Of a DNA stretch of 64,000 nucleotides, positions 41,856-50,853 are shown in pieces (the first letter of the stretch is position 1; each line of letters starts with the position of its first letter). A program made the translations under genes and the position numbers. Origin of the DNA: an uncultured Rhodospirillaceae bacterium (GTDB lineage Bacteria > Pseudomonadota > Alphaproteobacteria > Rhodospirillales > Casp-alpha2); contig CAJWCU010000008.1 in the NCBI GenBank assembly GCA_913030825.1, positions 62,001 through 126,000 of the forward strand, in the 5' to 3' direction. The notes beneath the pieces were generated by a model. That model was not told the origin of the DNA and ran no database searches. It saw nothing but the letters and a program-made list of their open reading frames with translations.

Positions 41856-43142
41856 CTACTCTGCGGCGACCTTCGGCACATTTGCCTCGGCGCCCTTAAG
41901 AAGGCGCGCCAACTCGTCTTTATCGGTCAGGATACCGCCGAGTTTGTCGAGCGAGGCATCGATCGCCGCGGCGAAACCTTCGGCCCCGCCGATCCGCGAC
42001 AATACCTCCGGTGAAATGAACTTGAGCATCAAGGCCGACGTGCCCGGCGGAATGCCCGCGAAATGCACGGTCAGGATGCCGTAATCGCGGAGCAACAACA
42101 TGGCCAGCGCCGCCGTCGCCTCGTAGGGCACGCAGGGGGCCTCGTTGACGCCCGAGCGCGCCATGGCGATTTCCAATATGTCCTCGGCCATCAATTGCGC
42201 GGTCACCGGGGTGACCAGCACCCTCTCCGCCCCCAGCTTTGCGACCACGGCGTCACGCACGGTCATCGTGCAATCGACCAGGTCGCGGACCTTTTCATCG
42301 GAATAATATTTCAGGGACCGGACGACCTGCGGGTACAGCATGGCCCGCGCCTCCATCCCCAGCTCGTAGGCCCGGGCCCGCATGGCGGCGATGACCTCGG
42401 CCTTGCCGCCGATCAAGCCCAGGCGCGGCCCCAGCGTGCCGTATTTGTCGAGACCGGTGCAGGCCACGGTGACCGGCAGTTCCAAGGTACGTGGGTGGCC
42501 GAAACAGGCCGGGCCGACGCGCGCCCCACCGGCGTCGTCGACGACCACCGGAATATCGCGGGCGACCGCCATGTCGACGGCGGCGCGCAGATCGGCCTCG
42601 TCGAGAATTTGATAGCTCACGGCCAGGCGGGTGAGGAACAACGCCCCCGGCTTGGGATCTGCCGCCAGTGCCGCCTTCAATTCCGCCATGTCCGTCAGAT
42701 CGGTGAAGGTCGCCCCGGCGTCGCTCACGGCACGCTGCACCGCCGGATGGGAATAGGTCGGCGAGAAGCCGACGACGTGCGATCCACGCGGCACGACCAC
42801 ATTGGCCGCAACCCAAAGCCCTGCCGTCAGACGGTTGCTCATCATGATGTCGTGGGCTTCGGCGTCGCCGCCGAACATCTTGAGACCCAGTTCCTTCAAC
42901 TCATCGGTCAGCAGCGCCGCCGCCAGTTCGTCGTCGAGCAGCCGTTCCTCGCCGGGTTCAACCGACATGCAACGTTCCAGTCCTGATGCGTTGACCGTTT
43001 CCTCGCCCTCCGCCTCACGCGCCCGGATATGGGCCCAGGCGGCGCGCAGCTTCGCCAGGTCGTCGGCGGTGGAGGACAAAATCTCGCCCCGCGCATAGGC
43101 GAGGCCGGGGGCGAATTCATTGCCGAAGCGGTCTTTGGTCAT
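41856..43142 (-). CDS. Fold-type I PLP-dependent enzyme, SelA/DgaE-like, function unknown
   Basis: 428-residue enzyme of the aspartate aminotransferase fold. The PLP lysine is probably Lys233 in GLDKYGTLGPRLG, and Asp202/Asp203 in VVVDDAGGARVG should bind the pyridine nitrogen. The arrangement recalls selenocysteine synthase and D-glucosaminate-6-phosphate ammonia-lyase relatives rather than ordinary aminotransferases. No SelB, SelC or sugar-acid genes are nearby, so neither role can be assigned. It lies divergent from a hydroxypyruvate/glyoxylate reductase (80 bp between starts) and upstream of mcl1 on the same strand, which suggests an amino-acid to keto-acid step in C2/C3 metabolism. The ATG at 43142 has an AGGGA site. 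Confidence 0.75.
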   Translation of the reverse strand: MTKDRFGNEFAPGLAYARGEILSSTADDLAKLRAAWAHIRAREAEGEETVNASGLERCMSVEPGEERLLDDELAAALLTDELKELGLKMFGGDAEAHDIMMSNRLTAGLWVAANVVVPRGSHVVGFSPTYSHPAVQRAVSDAGATFTDLTDMAELKAALAADPKPGALFLTRLAVSYQILDEADLRAAVDMAVARDIPVVVDDAGGARVGPACFGHPRTLELPVTVACTGLDKYGTLGPRLGLIGGKAEVIAAMRARAYELGMEARAMLYPQVVRSLKYYSDEKVRDLVDCTMTVRDAVVAKLGAERVLVTPVTAQLMAEDILEIAMARSGVNEAPCVPYEATAALAMLLLRDYGILTVHFAGIPPGTSALMLKFISPEVLSRIGGAEGFAAAIDASLDKLGGILTDKDELARLLKGAEANVPKVAAE

Positions 43143-43222
43143 GGCGCAGTCCCTGATGGCTACTCGACAGTTGACGAACCCATGGTGTACCTCAAATGCA
43201 AACCGAATGGGAGGAACTCAAG

Positions 43223-44194
43223 ATGGCCCAAGCCGACAAACCAACTGTCCTGGTGACCCGCCGCCTGCCCGATGCCGTGCACGCACGGTTGGAACGCGAC
43301 TACGACGCCCGCCTGAATCCGGAAGACCGGCTCTATGACAAAGACGCGTTGATCGCCGCCGCCCAAGGCGCCGACGCGATCCTGCCCTGTCATACCGAGC
43401 ATTTCACGGAAGACGTCTTCGCCGGCTTGCCCGACAGCGTCAAGATCATCGCCAACTTCTCCGTCGGCTACGACCATGTCGACGTCAAGGCCGCCGCCAA
43501 GCACGGCGTCGTCGTCACCAACACACCGGAGGTCCTGTCCGACGCCACGGCGGAAACAACAATTCTGCTGATGCTCGGCGCCGCCCGCCGCGCCAGCGAA
43601 GGCGAACGCCTGGTCCGCTCCGGCGGCTGGAAGGACTGGTCACCGGCCTTCATGGTCGGCGTCGCGGTAACCGGCAAGCGCCTGGGTATCCTGGGCATGG
43701 GCCGCGTCGGCCAGGCCGTCGCCGATCTGGCCCGCGCCTTCCGTATGGAAATCCACTACCACAACCGATCCCGCCTGAGCCCCGACAAGGAAAAGGGCGC
43801 CGTCTTTCACGAGACCCTGGAGGACTTGCTGCCCCATTGCGACTTCCTCTCCCTGCACTGCAACGTGACCGAGGAGACGCGCGGCATCATGGATGCGAAA
43901 CGCTTCGCCCTGCTGCCGGACGGTGCGGTTTTGGCCAACGCCGCGCGGGGTGCCGTGATCGACGACGACGCCCTGATCGACGCCCTCAAATCCGGCAAGC
44001 TGTTTGCGGCGGGGATCGATGCCTACAACAACGAGCCCAATGTCGATCCGCGAATCGCCGCGTTGGACAACACTTTCCTGTTGCCGCATATCGGCAGCGC
44101 CAACCGGGAAACCCGCGACGCCATGGGCTTTCGCGCCCTCGACAACCTGGACGCGTTTTTCGCCGGGCGCGAACCGGGCGACCGCGTCGCGTGA
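43223..44194 (+). CDS. D-2-hydroxyacid dehydrogenase, glyoxylate/hydroxypyruvate reductase type
   Basis: 323-residue NAD(P)-dependent dehydrogenase. The NAD site is GILGMGRVGQAVA near residues 153-165. The catalytic Arg, Glu and His appear in NAARGAVIDD, NNEPNVDP and LPHIGSANRE. The DATAETTILLMLGAARR helix is typical of the D-glycerate dehydrogenase/GhrB group. It would reduce glyoxylate or hydroxypyruvate, consistent with glyoxylate from the neighbouring malyl-CoA lyase. The start at 43223 (MAQADKPT) follows GGGAGGA. It is divergent from the PLP enzyme. Cofactor preference is not assigned. Confidence 0.88.
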   Translation: MAQADKPTVLVTRRLPDAVHARLERDYDARLNPEDRLYDKDALIAAAQGADAILPCHTEHFTEDVFAGLPDSVKIIANFSVGYDHVDVKAAAKHGVVVTNTPEVLSDATAETTILLMLGAARRASEGERLVRSGGWKDWSPAFMVGVAVTGKRLGILGMGRVGQAVADLARAFRMEIHYHNRSRLSPDKEKGAVFHETLEDLLPHCDFLSLHCNVTEETRGIMDAKRFALLPDGAVLANAARGAVIDDDALIDALKSGKLFAAGIDAYNNEPNVDPRIAALDNTFLLPHIGSANRETRDAMGFRALDNLDAFFAGREPGDRVA

Positions 44195-44617
44195 CCGCGC
44201 CGTCGGTCGTGACGACCGGCGAATTCCGTATTGTGAAAAACCGATGACGGTCTCCGGCCCACGGGCCGGGGGCCGATGACCGCCCCGACAATCGGCGGAA
44301 TACCTGCGTTCGGCCCTGCCGATGCAGCCGTCGTGCGGGCCCGGCACCTGGGCCGACAGGACGCAGGTGCGGCATAGCCGTACGCACGTGCAGCGTGAAA
44401 AAGCCTTGCCAGGGCATCATCTATTCGTGAGATTCCCTGCAGGATACAGCACCTAAGACCCCGAAGCGGGCGGGCGTGCCTGTACCCGGCCCAGAAGCAA
44501 TCAAAAACAAAAAACGACATCCATAACCGGGCCGTCAGCAATCGCGCGCGCCTATCGCGCAATACACCCTTCGCCCGATGGTGGTTATCCGGCGATCAAG
44601 ACAGGGAGGAAACACAT
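44195..44617. other. Intergenic region before the TRAP operon
   Basis: No gene is supported. Immediately after the reductase stop lies a 15-bp palindrome CGGTCGTGACGACCG (44204-44218), which could be an operator or a short hairpin. TTGCCA near 44404 is a possible minus 35. An A-rich stretch (ATCAAAAACAAAAAACG) lies near 44500. The TRAP gene has a strong GGGAGGA ribosome site. The length of the region suggests regulated transcription. Confidence 0.45.
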
Positions 44618-45739
44618 ATGACCACGAATACGAACCGGCGGAAGTTCCTTAAAGGGGGCGCCGTCGCAGCTGGTGCTGCGGCTGCCACCCTCGCCATGCC
44701 GAACGTCTCCAGAGCCGAGACCACGACCCTGAAGATGCAGTCGTCCTGGGGCTCGACGAGCCCGTTCCAACTCATGGCGCAACAGTACATCGACCGCGCG
44801 ACCGCCATGGCCGGCGGGCGTTTGAAGATCGACCTGCTGCCCTCCGGCGCCGTCGTCAAGGCGTTCCAGGTGCAGGACGCCTGCCACAAAGGCGCGCTGG
44901 ACGCCGCCCATACGGTGACCGCTTACTGGTACGGTAAGAACAAGGCCGCGTCCCTGTTCGGCACCGGCCCGGTGTTCGGTTGCAACGCTTCGCAGATCCT
45001 CGCCTGGATTCACTACGGTGGCGGTAAGGAGCTCTATTCCGAACTGATCAACGACATCCTCAAGCTGAATCTGGTGGGCTTCTTCTCCATGCCCATGCCG
45101 ACCCAGCCGCTGGGGTGGTTCAAGAGCCATATCAAGTCCGCCGATCAGTTGAAGGGCTTGAAGTACCGGACCGTCGGCCTGGCCACGGACATCATGCAGG
45201 GCATGGGCGTCAAGGTGACCCAGCTTCCGGGCGGCGAAATCATGCCGGCCCTGGAAAAAGGCGTCATCGAGGCCTTCGAATTCAACAATCCGACGGCCGA
45301 CTCGCGCTTCGGCGCCCAGGACGTTTCGAAGCACTACCACATGGGCAGCTATCACCAGGCGGCCGAGTTCTTCGAAATCATCTTCAACAAGGACAAATAC
45401 AACTCCTTGCCGAAGGAACATCAGGCGATCCTCGAATATTCGGCGGAAGCCGCCAACACGGCGAGCTACGGCTGGGCCATGGACCAGTATTCCAAGGACC
45501 TGCAGAAGCTGATCAACGAAGACAAGGTGAACGTGTACCGCACGTCCTCCACCATCCTGCAGGCACAGCTTGATTCCTGGGACAAGGTCCTCAAGCGCCT
45601 GAACAAGGACGCGTTCTTCAAGAAGATCGTCGACAGCCAGAAAACCTGGTCCGAGCGGGTCGCATTCTACGACCTGACCAACTCGGCCGATTACCGGCTG
45701 GCTTACGAGCACTATTTCCCGGGCAAGCTGCCGTCCTAA
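44618..45739 (+). CDS. dctP: TRAP transporter substrate-binding protein, DctP/TakP type
   Basis: 373-residue periplasmic receptor. It starts with a twin-arginine signal (NRRKFLKGG, then an Ala-rich hydrophobic core to about VSRAE, residue 34), so it is probably exported folded. TLKMQSSWGSTSPFQLMAQQ, KYRTVGLATDIMQGMG and FEFNNPTADSRFG are typical of the TakP-like branch, many of which bind alpha-keto acids, mannitol-like or aromatic acids through a conserved Arg and Trp. The ligand is not assignable. It is followed by dctQ, dctM and an amidase gene in one operon, so the imported compound may be an amide or its acid. Confidence 0.88.
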   Translation: MTTNTNRRKFLKGGAVAAGAAAATLAMPNVSRAETTTLKMQSSWGSTSPFQLMAQQYIDRATAMAGGRLKIDLLPSGAVVKAFQVQDACHKGALDAAHTVTAYWYGKNKAASLFGTGPVFGCNASQILAWIHYGGGKELYSELINDILKLNLVGFFSMPMPTQPLGWFKSHIKSADQLKGLKYRTVGLATDIMQGMGVKVTQLPGGEIMPALEKGVIEAFEFNNPTADSRFGAQDVSKHYHMGSYHQAAEFFEIIFNKDKYNSLPKEHQAILEYSAEAANTASYGWAMDQYSKDLQKLINEDKVNVYRTSSTILQAQLDSWDKVLKRLNKDAFFKKIVDSQKTWSERVAFYDLTNSADYRLAYEHYFPGKLPS

Positions 45740-45782
45740 CGGACGCGGCCGCCTGTTGAAAGGCTCGCAGATCAAATCGGCG

Positions 45783-45807
45783 GGGGCGGTGCGTTCGGCA
45801 CCGCCCC
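45783..45807 (+). other. Strong stem-loop between dctP and dctQ
   Basis: A 10-bp perfect stem GGGGCGGTGC / GCACCGCCCC with a GTTCG loop, lacking a T tract. Hairpins in this position often protect the upstream message or partly stop transcription, giving more binding protein than permease. Confidence 0.7.
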
Positions 45808-45855
45808 TACCGAACTCCTTATTCGTTTAGATTTTTCGGTTCCAAGGACACTTTC

Positions 45856-46473
45856 ATGGAACGCATGATTTTCATTATCGACGCGTTGAGCGCCTGGGCC
45901 GGCAAGGCCTTTTCCTGGACCATTCTTCTGCTCACCTTCGGCGTCGCCTACGAAGTCTTCGTCCGCTACATCCTTCGCAATCCCACGTCCTGGGCCTTCG
46001 ACGTCAGTTACATGATGTACGGCTCCCTGTTCATGATGGCCGGCGCCTATGCGCTATCGCGCGAAAGCCATGTTCGCGGCGACGTTATCTACCGGCTTTG
46101 GAAACCGAAGACCCAGGCCATCGTCGAACTGACGCTTTACATTCTTTTCTTCTATCCGGGCATCCTGGCGCTGATCTTCGCCGGCGCCGATTACGCGGCC
46201 GAAAGCTGGTCCTACAACGGCGGCCGTGGCGAAGTCAGCGTGATGAGCCCGGCCAACGTACCGATCTACCAGTTCAAGACGATCATGCCGATCGCCGCGG
46301 GCCTGCTGTTCATCCAGGGCATCGCGCAGATCCTGCGTTGCGTGGTCTGCATCCGCACCGGCGAATGGCCGTCCCATCTGGAAGACGTCGAGGAAATGGA
46401 GACCATCCTGCTGCAGCAGCATGAACTGCAGAAACAGCAGGAACAGGAAAACAGCGGCCAAACCGCGTCCTAG
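45856..46473 (+). CDS. dctQ: TRAP transporter small permease
   Basis: 205-residue inner-membrane protein with four hydrophobic segments and a Gln/Glu-rich cytoplasmic tail (QQHELQKQQEQE). FEV-type VFVRYILRNPTSWAFDVSYM near residue 35 and the SREAHVRGDVIY-like stretch (SRESHVRGDVIYRLW) are DctQ features. It works with the large permease, which starts 17 bp after its stop. It is slightly longer than usual (about 170 residues) because of the tail and a loop between helices three and four (ESWSYNGGRGEVS). Confidence 0.88.
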   Translation: MERMIFIIDALSAWAGKAFSWTILLLTFGVAYEVFVRYILRNPTSWAFDVSYMMYGSLFMMAGAYALSRESHVRGDVIYRLWKPKTQAIVELTLYILFFYPGILALIFAGADYAAESWSYNGGRGEVSVMSPANVPIYQFKTIMPIAAGLLFIQGIAQILRCVVCIRTGEWPSHLEDVEEMETILLQQHELQKQQEQENSGQTAS

Positions 46474-46489
46474 GGGGGAACGATAAGAA

Positions 46490-48355
46490 ATGACAAACGC
46501 TGAAGTCGCGGTTCTGCAACTGGCCGTTTTCGTGCTTTCGATCCTGCTGGGCTTCCCCATCTGGATCACGCTCATGGCGATGGGGGTCTTCTTCGGCTAC
46601 TACGCCTATTGGGATCCCGCCCGCATGGGCTGGGACAAAGCGGAGGGCTTCGAGCAAAGCCTGGAAGCCCTTTTGAACAACAACGTCTTCGACCTGATGG
46701 TCAACCAGACCTATTCGGTCATGGCCAACGACGTGCTGACCGCCGTGCCGCTGTTCCTGTTCATGGGCTATGTGGTCGAACGGGCGAACATCGTCGACCG
46801 GCTGTTCGTCACCCTGCAGATCGCGGCCAAGCGTCTACCCGCCTCCATGGCGGTGGCGGCGTTGGCGACCTGCGCCCTGTTCGCGACGGCGACCGGCATC
46901 ATCGGCGCCGTCGTGACGCTGATGGGCATGTTGGCCTTCCCGGCCATGCTGAAGGCGCGCTACGACACCAGCTTCTCGGCCGGTGTGATCTGCGCCGGTG
47001 GCTGCCTGGGCATTCTGATCCCGCCGTCGATCATGCTGATCGTCTATGCGGCGGCGGCCAGCGTCTCGGTCGTGCGGCTCTACGCCGGGGCGATCATCCC
47101 GGGCTTCATGCTGGCGGGCCTATACATGGCCTATGTGATTTCACGCGCCATGATCAATCCGAGCCTGGCGCCCAAACCGCGCGAAGAAGACATCGGCCAT
47201 ATCGGTTTCGCCGAAATCTGCTGGCGCATGCTGACCTCGTTCTTCCCGCTGGCCTTCCTGATCCTATCCGTGCTGGGCGCGATCCTGTTCGGTCTGGCGA
47301 CCCCGTCGGAAGCCGCCTCCATGGGGGCCATGGGCGGCATCGTGCTGGCCATCAGCTACCGCATCGGCGCCATGTACAACGGCGACCTGACGCCGCCCTG
47401 GATGGGCACCAGGGACGAAAACGCCAACGAATGGTTGTTCGCCCTGGGATCGGGCGGGGTCTTGGCCCTGATCCTGTTCGTCGCCTATTTCATCCTGCAC
47501 GGCATCGCGACCAGTTTCTTCGGCATTCCCGGACCGTCGCCCCATCTTCCGGGCGCGCCCGGTGTCGGCGTCGCGCTGTCGGTGGTTCTCGCCGTGGCGA
47601 TCAGGCTCACGAACGGCAATCTGCCGATCCTGGGTTTCCTTGTGCCGTCGCGGCCGTTCATTCGCCCGCTGCTGGCCTTCGGTGGCCGGGGTGCCTTGAT
47701 CGGTCTGTTCTTCGGCGCGGTCTATACGGTCATCGTCGCATCGGACCCGGAACAGGATTTCTTCATCTTCCACGAACTGAACCCCTGGGCCTTCGACGAC
47801 GGCTTCTTCATCGGCCTGATCGGCTGGATGGCGTGGAAGGCGGTGGACAAGGATGGGCTGCAACAGTCGGTCTATCTCTCGGTCCGGACCTCGGCGATGG
47901 TCTGCTGGCTGTTCGTCGGCTCCTGGACCTTCTCGTCCGTGTTCTCCTATCTCGGCGGGCACGATCTGATCGAACATTGGGTGCTCAGCATGGACCTGTC
48001 GCCCGTCGCCTTCCTGATCATGGCGCAGATCATTATCTTCCTGCTGGGCTGGCCCTTGGAATGGTCGGAAATCATCATCATCTTCGTGCCGATCTTCCTG
48101 CCCATGCTGCCGCACTTCGGGATCGATCCGCTGTTCTTCGGCATCCTGGTCGCGCTCAACCTTCAGACGTCGTTCCTAACGCCACCCATGGCGATGGCGG
48201 CCTACTACTTGAAGGGGGTCGCGCCACCGCATATCCAGTTGATGGACATCTTCCGCGGCGTCATGCCTTATCTGGCACTGATCCTGCTGGCCATGGTGTT
48301 GATGTACAACTTCCCGGGCATCGCCCTTTGGCTGCCGACCCTGGCCTACGGCTGA
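46490..48355 (+). CDS. dctM: TRAP transporter large permease, extended form
   Basis: 621-residue sodium-coupled permease. The usual DctM is about 430 residues. Family motifs are FLFMGYVVERAN near residue 90, GGCLGILIPPSIMLIVYAAA near residue 170 and the C-terminal SFLTPPMAMAAYYLKGV. The extra length is an internal region of about 170 residues (roughly 300-470) with several additional hydrophobic segments and a polar loop (SDPEQDFFIFHELNPW). Extended DctM forms occur with TakP-like binding proteins. No frameshift or duplication is visible, so this is a natural variant. The ribosome site is GGGGGGAACGA. Confidence 0.88.
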   Translation: MTNAEVAVLQLAVFVLSILLGFPIWITLMAMGVFFGYYAYWDPARMGWDKAEGFEQSLEALLNNNVFDLMVNQTYSVMANDVLTAVPLFLFMGYVVERANIVDRLFVTLQIAAKRLPASMAVAALATCALFATATGIIGAVVTLMGMLAFPAMLKARYDTSFSAGVICAGGCLGILIPPSIMLIVYAAAASVSVVRLYAGAIIPGFMLAGLYMAYVISRAMINPSLAPKPREEDIGHIGFAEICWRMLTSFFPLAFLILSVLGAILFGLATPSEAASMGAMGGIVLAISYRIGAMYNGDLTPPWMGTRDENANEWLFALGSGGVLALILFVAYFILHGIATSFFGIPGPSPHLPGAPGVGVALSVVLAVAIRLTNGNLPILGFLVPSRPFIRPLLAFGGRGALIGLFFGAVYTVIVASDPEQDFFIFHELNPWAFDDGFFIGLIGWMAWKAVDKDGLQQSVYLSVRTSAMVCWLFVGSWTFSSVFSYLGGHDLIEHWVLSMDLSPVAFLIMAQIIIFLLGWPLEWSEIIIIFVPIFLPMLPHFGIDPLFFGILVALNLQTSFLTPPMAMAAYYLKGVAPPHIQLMDIFRGVMPYLALILLAMVLMYNFPGIALWLPTLAYG

Positions 48356-48401
48356 GCAGGTGCCACAGGACCACGAATATCCATCATCATAAGGCATTGG
48401 A

Positions 48402-49754
48402 ATGAACGATATGAGCTTGGGAGAAAACCTGGCCGACCTGGGTGCCGCCGACGCGGCGCGAATGATCGCGGCCGGCGAATTGTCGTCGGTCGATCTGGTC
48501 ACCGCCTGCCTGGAACGCATCCGCGAACGGGAGCCCGCCGTGCAGGCCTGGGCGCATCTCGACCCGGAACACGCTTTAGAGCAAGCCCGCCAACGGGATA
48601 TGGAGCGCGCGTCGGGCCGCCCCCTGGGTCCGCTTCACGGTGTGCCCGTCGGCATCAAGGACATCTTCGATACCATTGCCTGGCCGACCGAAAACGGCAC
48701 GGTTCTGGATGCCGGGCGTCGGCCCACGCAGGACGCGGCGGCGGTGCAGTTGCTGCGCTATGCCGGGGCGGTCATCATGGGCAAGACCGTCTCGACGGAA
48801 CTCGCCGTTTACGGCCCCGGCAAAACCCGCAACCCTCATAATCCGGAGCACACGCCCGGCGGCTCGTCCTCGGGCTCGGCCGCTGCGGTGGCGGCGGGCA
48901 TGGTGCCGCTGGCCGTCGGATCGCAAACCAACGGCTCGGTCATCCGCCCGGCGTCCTATTGCGGGGTCTACGGATTCAAGCCAACCTTCGGGCGCATCTC
49001 ACGCACGGGCGCCTTGTTCCTGTCACGCTTCCTCGACCATGTCGGGGTGTTCGCGAGGTCGGTCGAGGACGCCGCCCTGATCGGCGATGCCTTGATGGCT
49101 TACGATCCGCAAGACCCGGACATGACACCCCAGGGCCGCGCCGGCCTGGCCGAGGTCGCGGCCTCCACCCCGCCGTTGGAACCCAACCTATTCTTCGTCA
49201 AGACCGCCGCCTGGGACCTGGCCGACGACGATTGCAAGGAAGCCTTCGCCGAATTGGTCGAAGCCCTCGGCGACGTCTGCCAGGAACAAGCCCTGCCCGG
49301 CCCCTTCGACGACGCGGTGAAGGTTCAGAACATGGTGATGAACGTGGACCTGGCGGGATCGCTGGCACGCTATTATGAAGGCGGCGCCGACCGGCTGAGC
49401 GACGTCCTCAAGGGCATGATCGAAGACGGCCAGAAGACCCGCGCCGTCGATTACATGGGGGCGCGCGCCTGGCAGAAAATCTACAACGATTCCCTGAACG
49501 AGATGTTCGAGGAATGCGATGTCATTCTCACCCCGGCGACCACGGGCGAAGCACCCGAGGGCCTGGACGCCACCGGCAATCCGGCGTTCTGTTCACTGTG
49601 GTCTTTCTGCGGCGTGCCGGCGATCACCGTGCCGCTGCTGGTCGGGGCCAAGGGCCTTCCCATCGGGGTGCAATTGATCGGCCCCAAGGGCGACGACGCC
49701 CGCCTGTTGCGGACGGCGCGGTGGCTGATCGACAAAGTCGCGGCGCTGGCCTGA
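48402..49754 (+). CDS. Amidase signature enzyme
   Basis: 450-residue hydrolase. The Ser-cisSer-Lys triad is visible: Lys86 (VGIKDIF), the Ser cluster at 155-157 (GGSSSGSA) and nucleophile Ser179 (QTNGSVIRP). The chemistry is hydrolysis of carboxamides. Subunit A of Asp-tRNA/Glu-tRNA amidotransferase belongs to the same fold, but no gatB or gatC is adjacent, so a catabolic amidase is more likely. It is 47 bp downstream of dctM and probably co-transcribed, so it may act on the TRAP substrate. An ATG at 48411 is an alternative start. Confidence 0.85.
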   Translation: MNDMSLGENLADLGAADAARMIAAGELSSVDLVTACLERIREREPAVQAWAHLDPEHALEQARQRDMERASGRPLGPLHGVPVGIKDIFDTIAWPTENGTVLDAGRRPTQDAAAVQLLRYAGAVIMGKTVSTELAVYGPGKTRNPHNPEHTPGGSSSGSAAAVAAGMVPLAVGSQTNGSVIRPASYCGVYGFKPTFGRISRTGALFLSRFLDHVGVFARSVEDAALIGDALMAYDPQDPDMTPQGRAGLAEVAASTPPLEPNLFFVKTAAWDLADDDCKEAFAELVEALGDVCQEQALPGPFDDAVKVQNMVMNVDLAGSLARYYEGGADRLSDVLKGMIEDGQKTRAVDYMGARAWQKIYNDSLNEMFEECDVILTPATTGEAPEGLDATGNPAFCSLWSFCGVPAITVPLLVGAKGLPIGVQLIGPKGDDARLLRTARWLIDKVAALA

Positions 49755-49804
49755 CGGCGCCGGCGTGGTAACATCAAGAACGGAAAAAAGCAGGGGTAAT
49801 ATCC

Positions 49805-50023
49805 ATGCAGTTGCTCGATAGAATTCTCGCCCTCGGCTCCCTCGCCGGGCTGATTGTCTTCTGCTACATCCTCATGAAGTTCGTGGCCGAGCCGGACCTG
49901 TGGGTCGTCATCTGCATTGTCCTGGCGATCGCGTCCTATTTCATCATCCGGGAACTGCGCCAGGGCGGCAGCCATTTCGCGCGCAAGAAAGAAGAGCGGA
50001 ACCTTGGCGACGGCGGAGCCTGA
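49805..50023 (+). CDS. Small membrane protein of 72 residues
   Basis: Two hydrophobic helices (about 7-25 and 31-48) are followed by a basic polar tail (RELRQGGSHFARKKEERN). A CAGGGGTAAT ribosome site precedes the ATG. Its end overlaps the start region of the DUF2189 gene in another frame, so the two are probably translated together. No family is recognised. Confidence 0.7.
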   Translation: MQLLDRILALGSLAGLIVFCYILMKFVAEPDLWVVICIVLAIASYFIIRELRQGGSHFARKKEERNLGDGGA

Positions 50024-50831
50024 CACGACACCCGGAACGACGCGCCCTGCGTCGTCCGGCCCCAAACGCCTGCCGGAAGTCAACGCCGTCGGGATCAACG
50101 ATCTGATCGAGATCCTCGCCCTGGGCCTGCGCGATTTCCGCACGGCCATGCGATACGATCTGTTCTTCGCGGCGATCTACGCGGTCGGCGGCTGGGTCCT
50201 GGTTCTCATGCTGATGGCCTTCGACCTGCCCTACCTCGTCTACCCCCTGGCCGCCGGGTTCGCCTTGATCGCCCCCTTTATCGCCAGCGGCTTTTATATC
50301 GTCAGCAAACGCCTGGAGACGCCGCCCGCCGACGGCCCCGTGCTGTCCTGGAAAATCGTGCTCGGCACCGTGAAATCCATGTTCGGGCACGAACTCGGCT
50401 GGATGGCCTTGGTCACCGGATTCTCTCTGTTCTTCTGGATGGACATCGCGGCGATCATGTCCTTCGGCTTCATGGGCTTTCAGTTCTTCGGCTTCGAGGA
50501 AATGATCACCGATATCTTCACCACGCCGACCGGCTGGCTGTTCCTGCTGGTCGGCAATACGGCGGGTGCCTTGATCGCCTTCGCCGTGTTTTCCTATTCG
50601 GTAATCTCGATCCCCATGCTGTTCGACCGCGATATCGACTTCATCACGGCCATGCTGACCAGCGTCAAATTCGTCGCCCGCAATCCGAAGGTCATGGCGG
50701 TCTGGTGCGCGACCATCGCCGCCATGGTCGCCGTCTCGCTGTTGTCGGGGCTTGTCGGATTGTTCGTCGTGCTACCGGTGCTGGGGCACGCCACCTGGCA
50801 CCTCTATCGCCGCGCCCTGCCCCCTGCCTGA
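50004..50831 (+). CDS. DUF2189 family integral membrane protein
   Basis: 275-residue protein with about six membrane helices. VNAVGINDLIEILALGLRDF followed by PLAAGFALIAPFIASGFY are the defining elements of DUF2189 proteins, whose function is unknown. The start is uncertain. I propose a TTG at 50004, because upstream residues in the frame (from 49917) read as the shadow of the preceding gene and no ATG occurs before the conserved domain. This gives a 20-bp overlap with the 72-residue protein. It is convergent with xerD. Confidence 0.8.
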   Translation: MATAEPDTTPGTTRPASSGPKRLPEVNAVGINDLIEILALGLRDFRTAMRYDLFFAAIYAVGGWVLVLMLMAFDLPYLVYPLAAGFALIAPFIASGFYIVSKRLETPPADGPVLSWKIVLGTVKSMFGHELGWMALVTGFSLFFWMDIAAIMSFGFMGFQFFGFEEMITDIFTTPTGWLFLLVGNTAGALIAFAVFSYSVISIPMLFDRDIDFITAMLTSVKFVARNPKVMAVWCATIAAMVAVSLLSGLVGLFVVLPVLGHATWHLYRRALPPA

Positions 50832-50853
50832 TACAGCGGGGGCGGCCGGCCGG

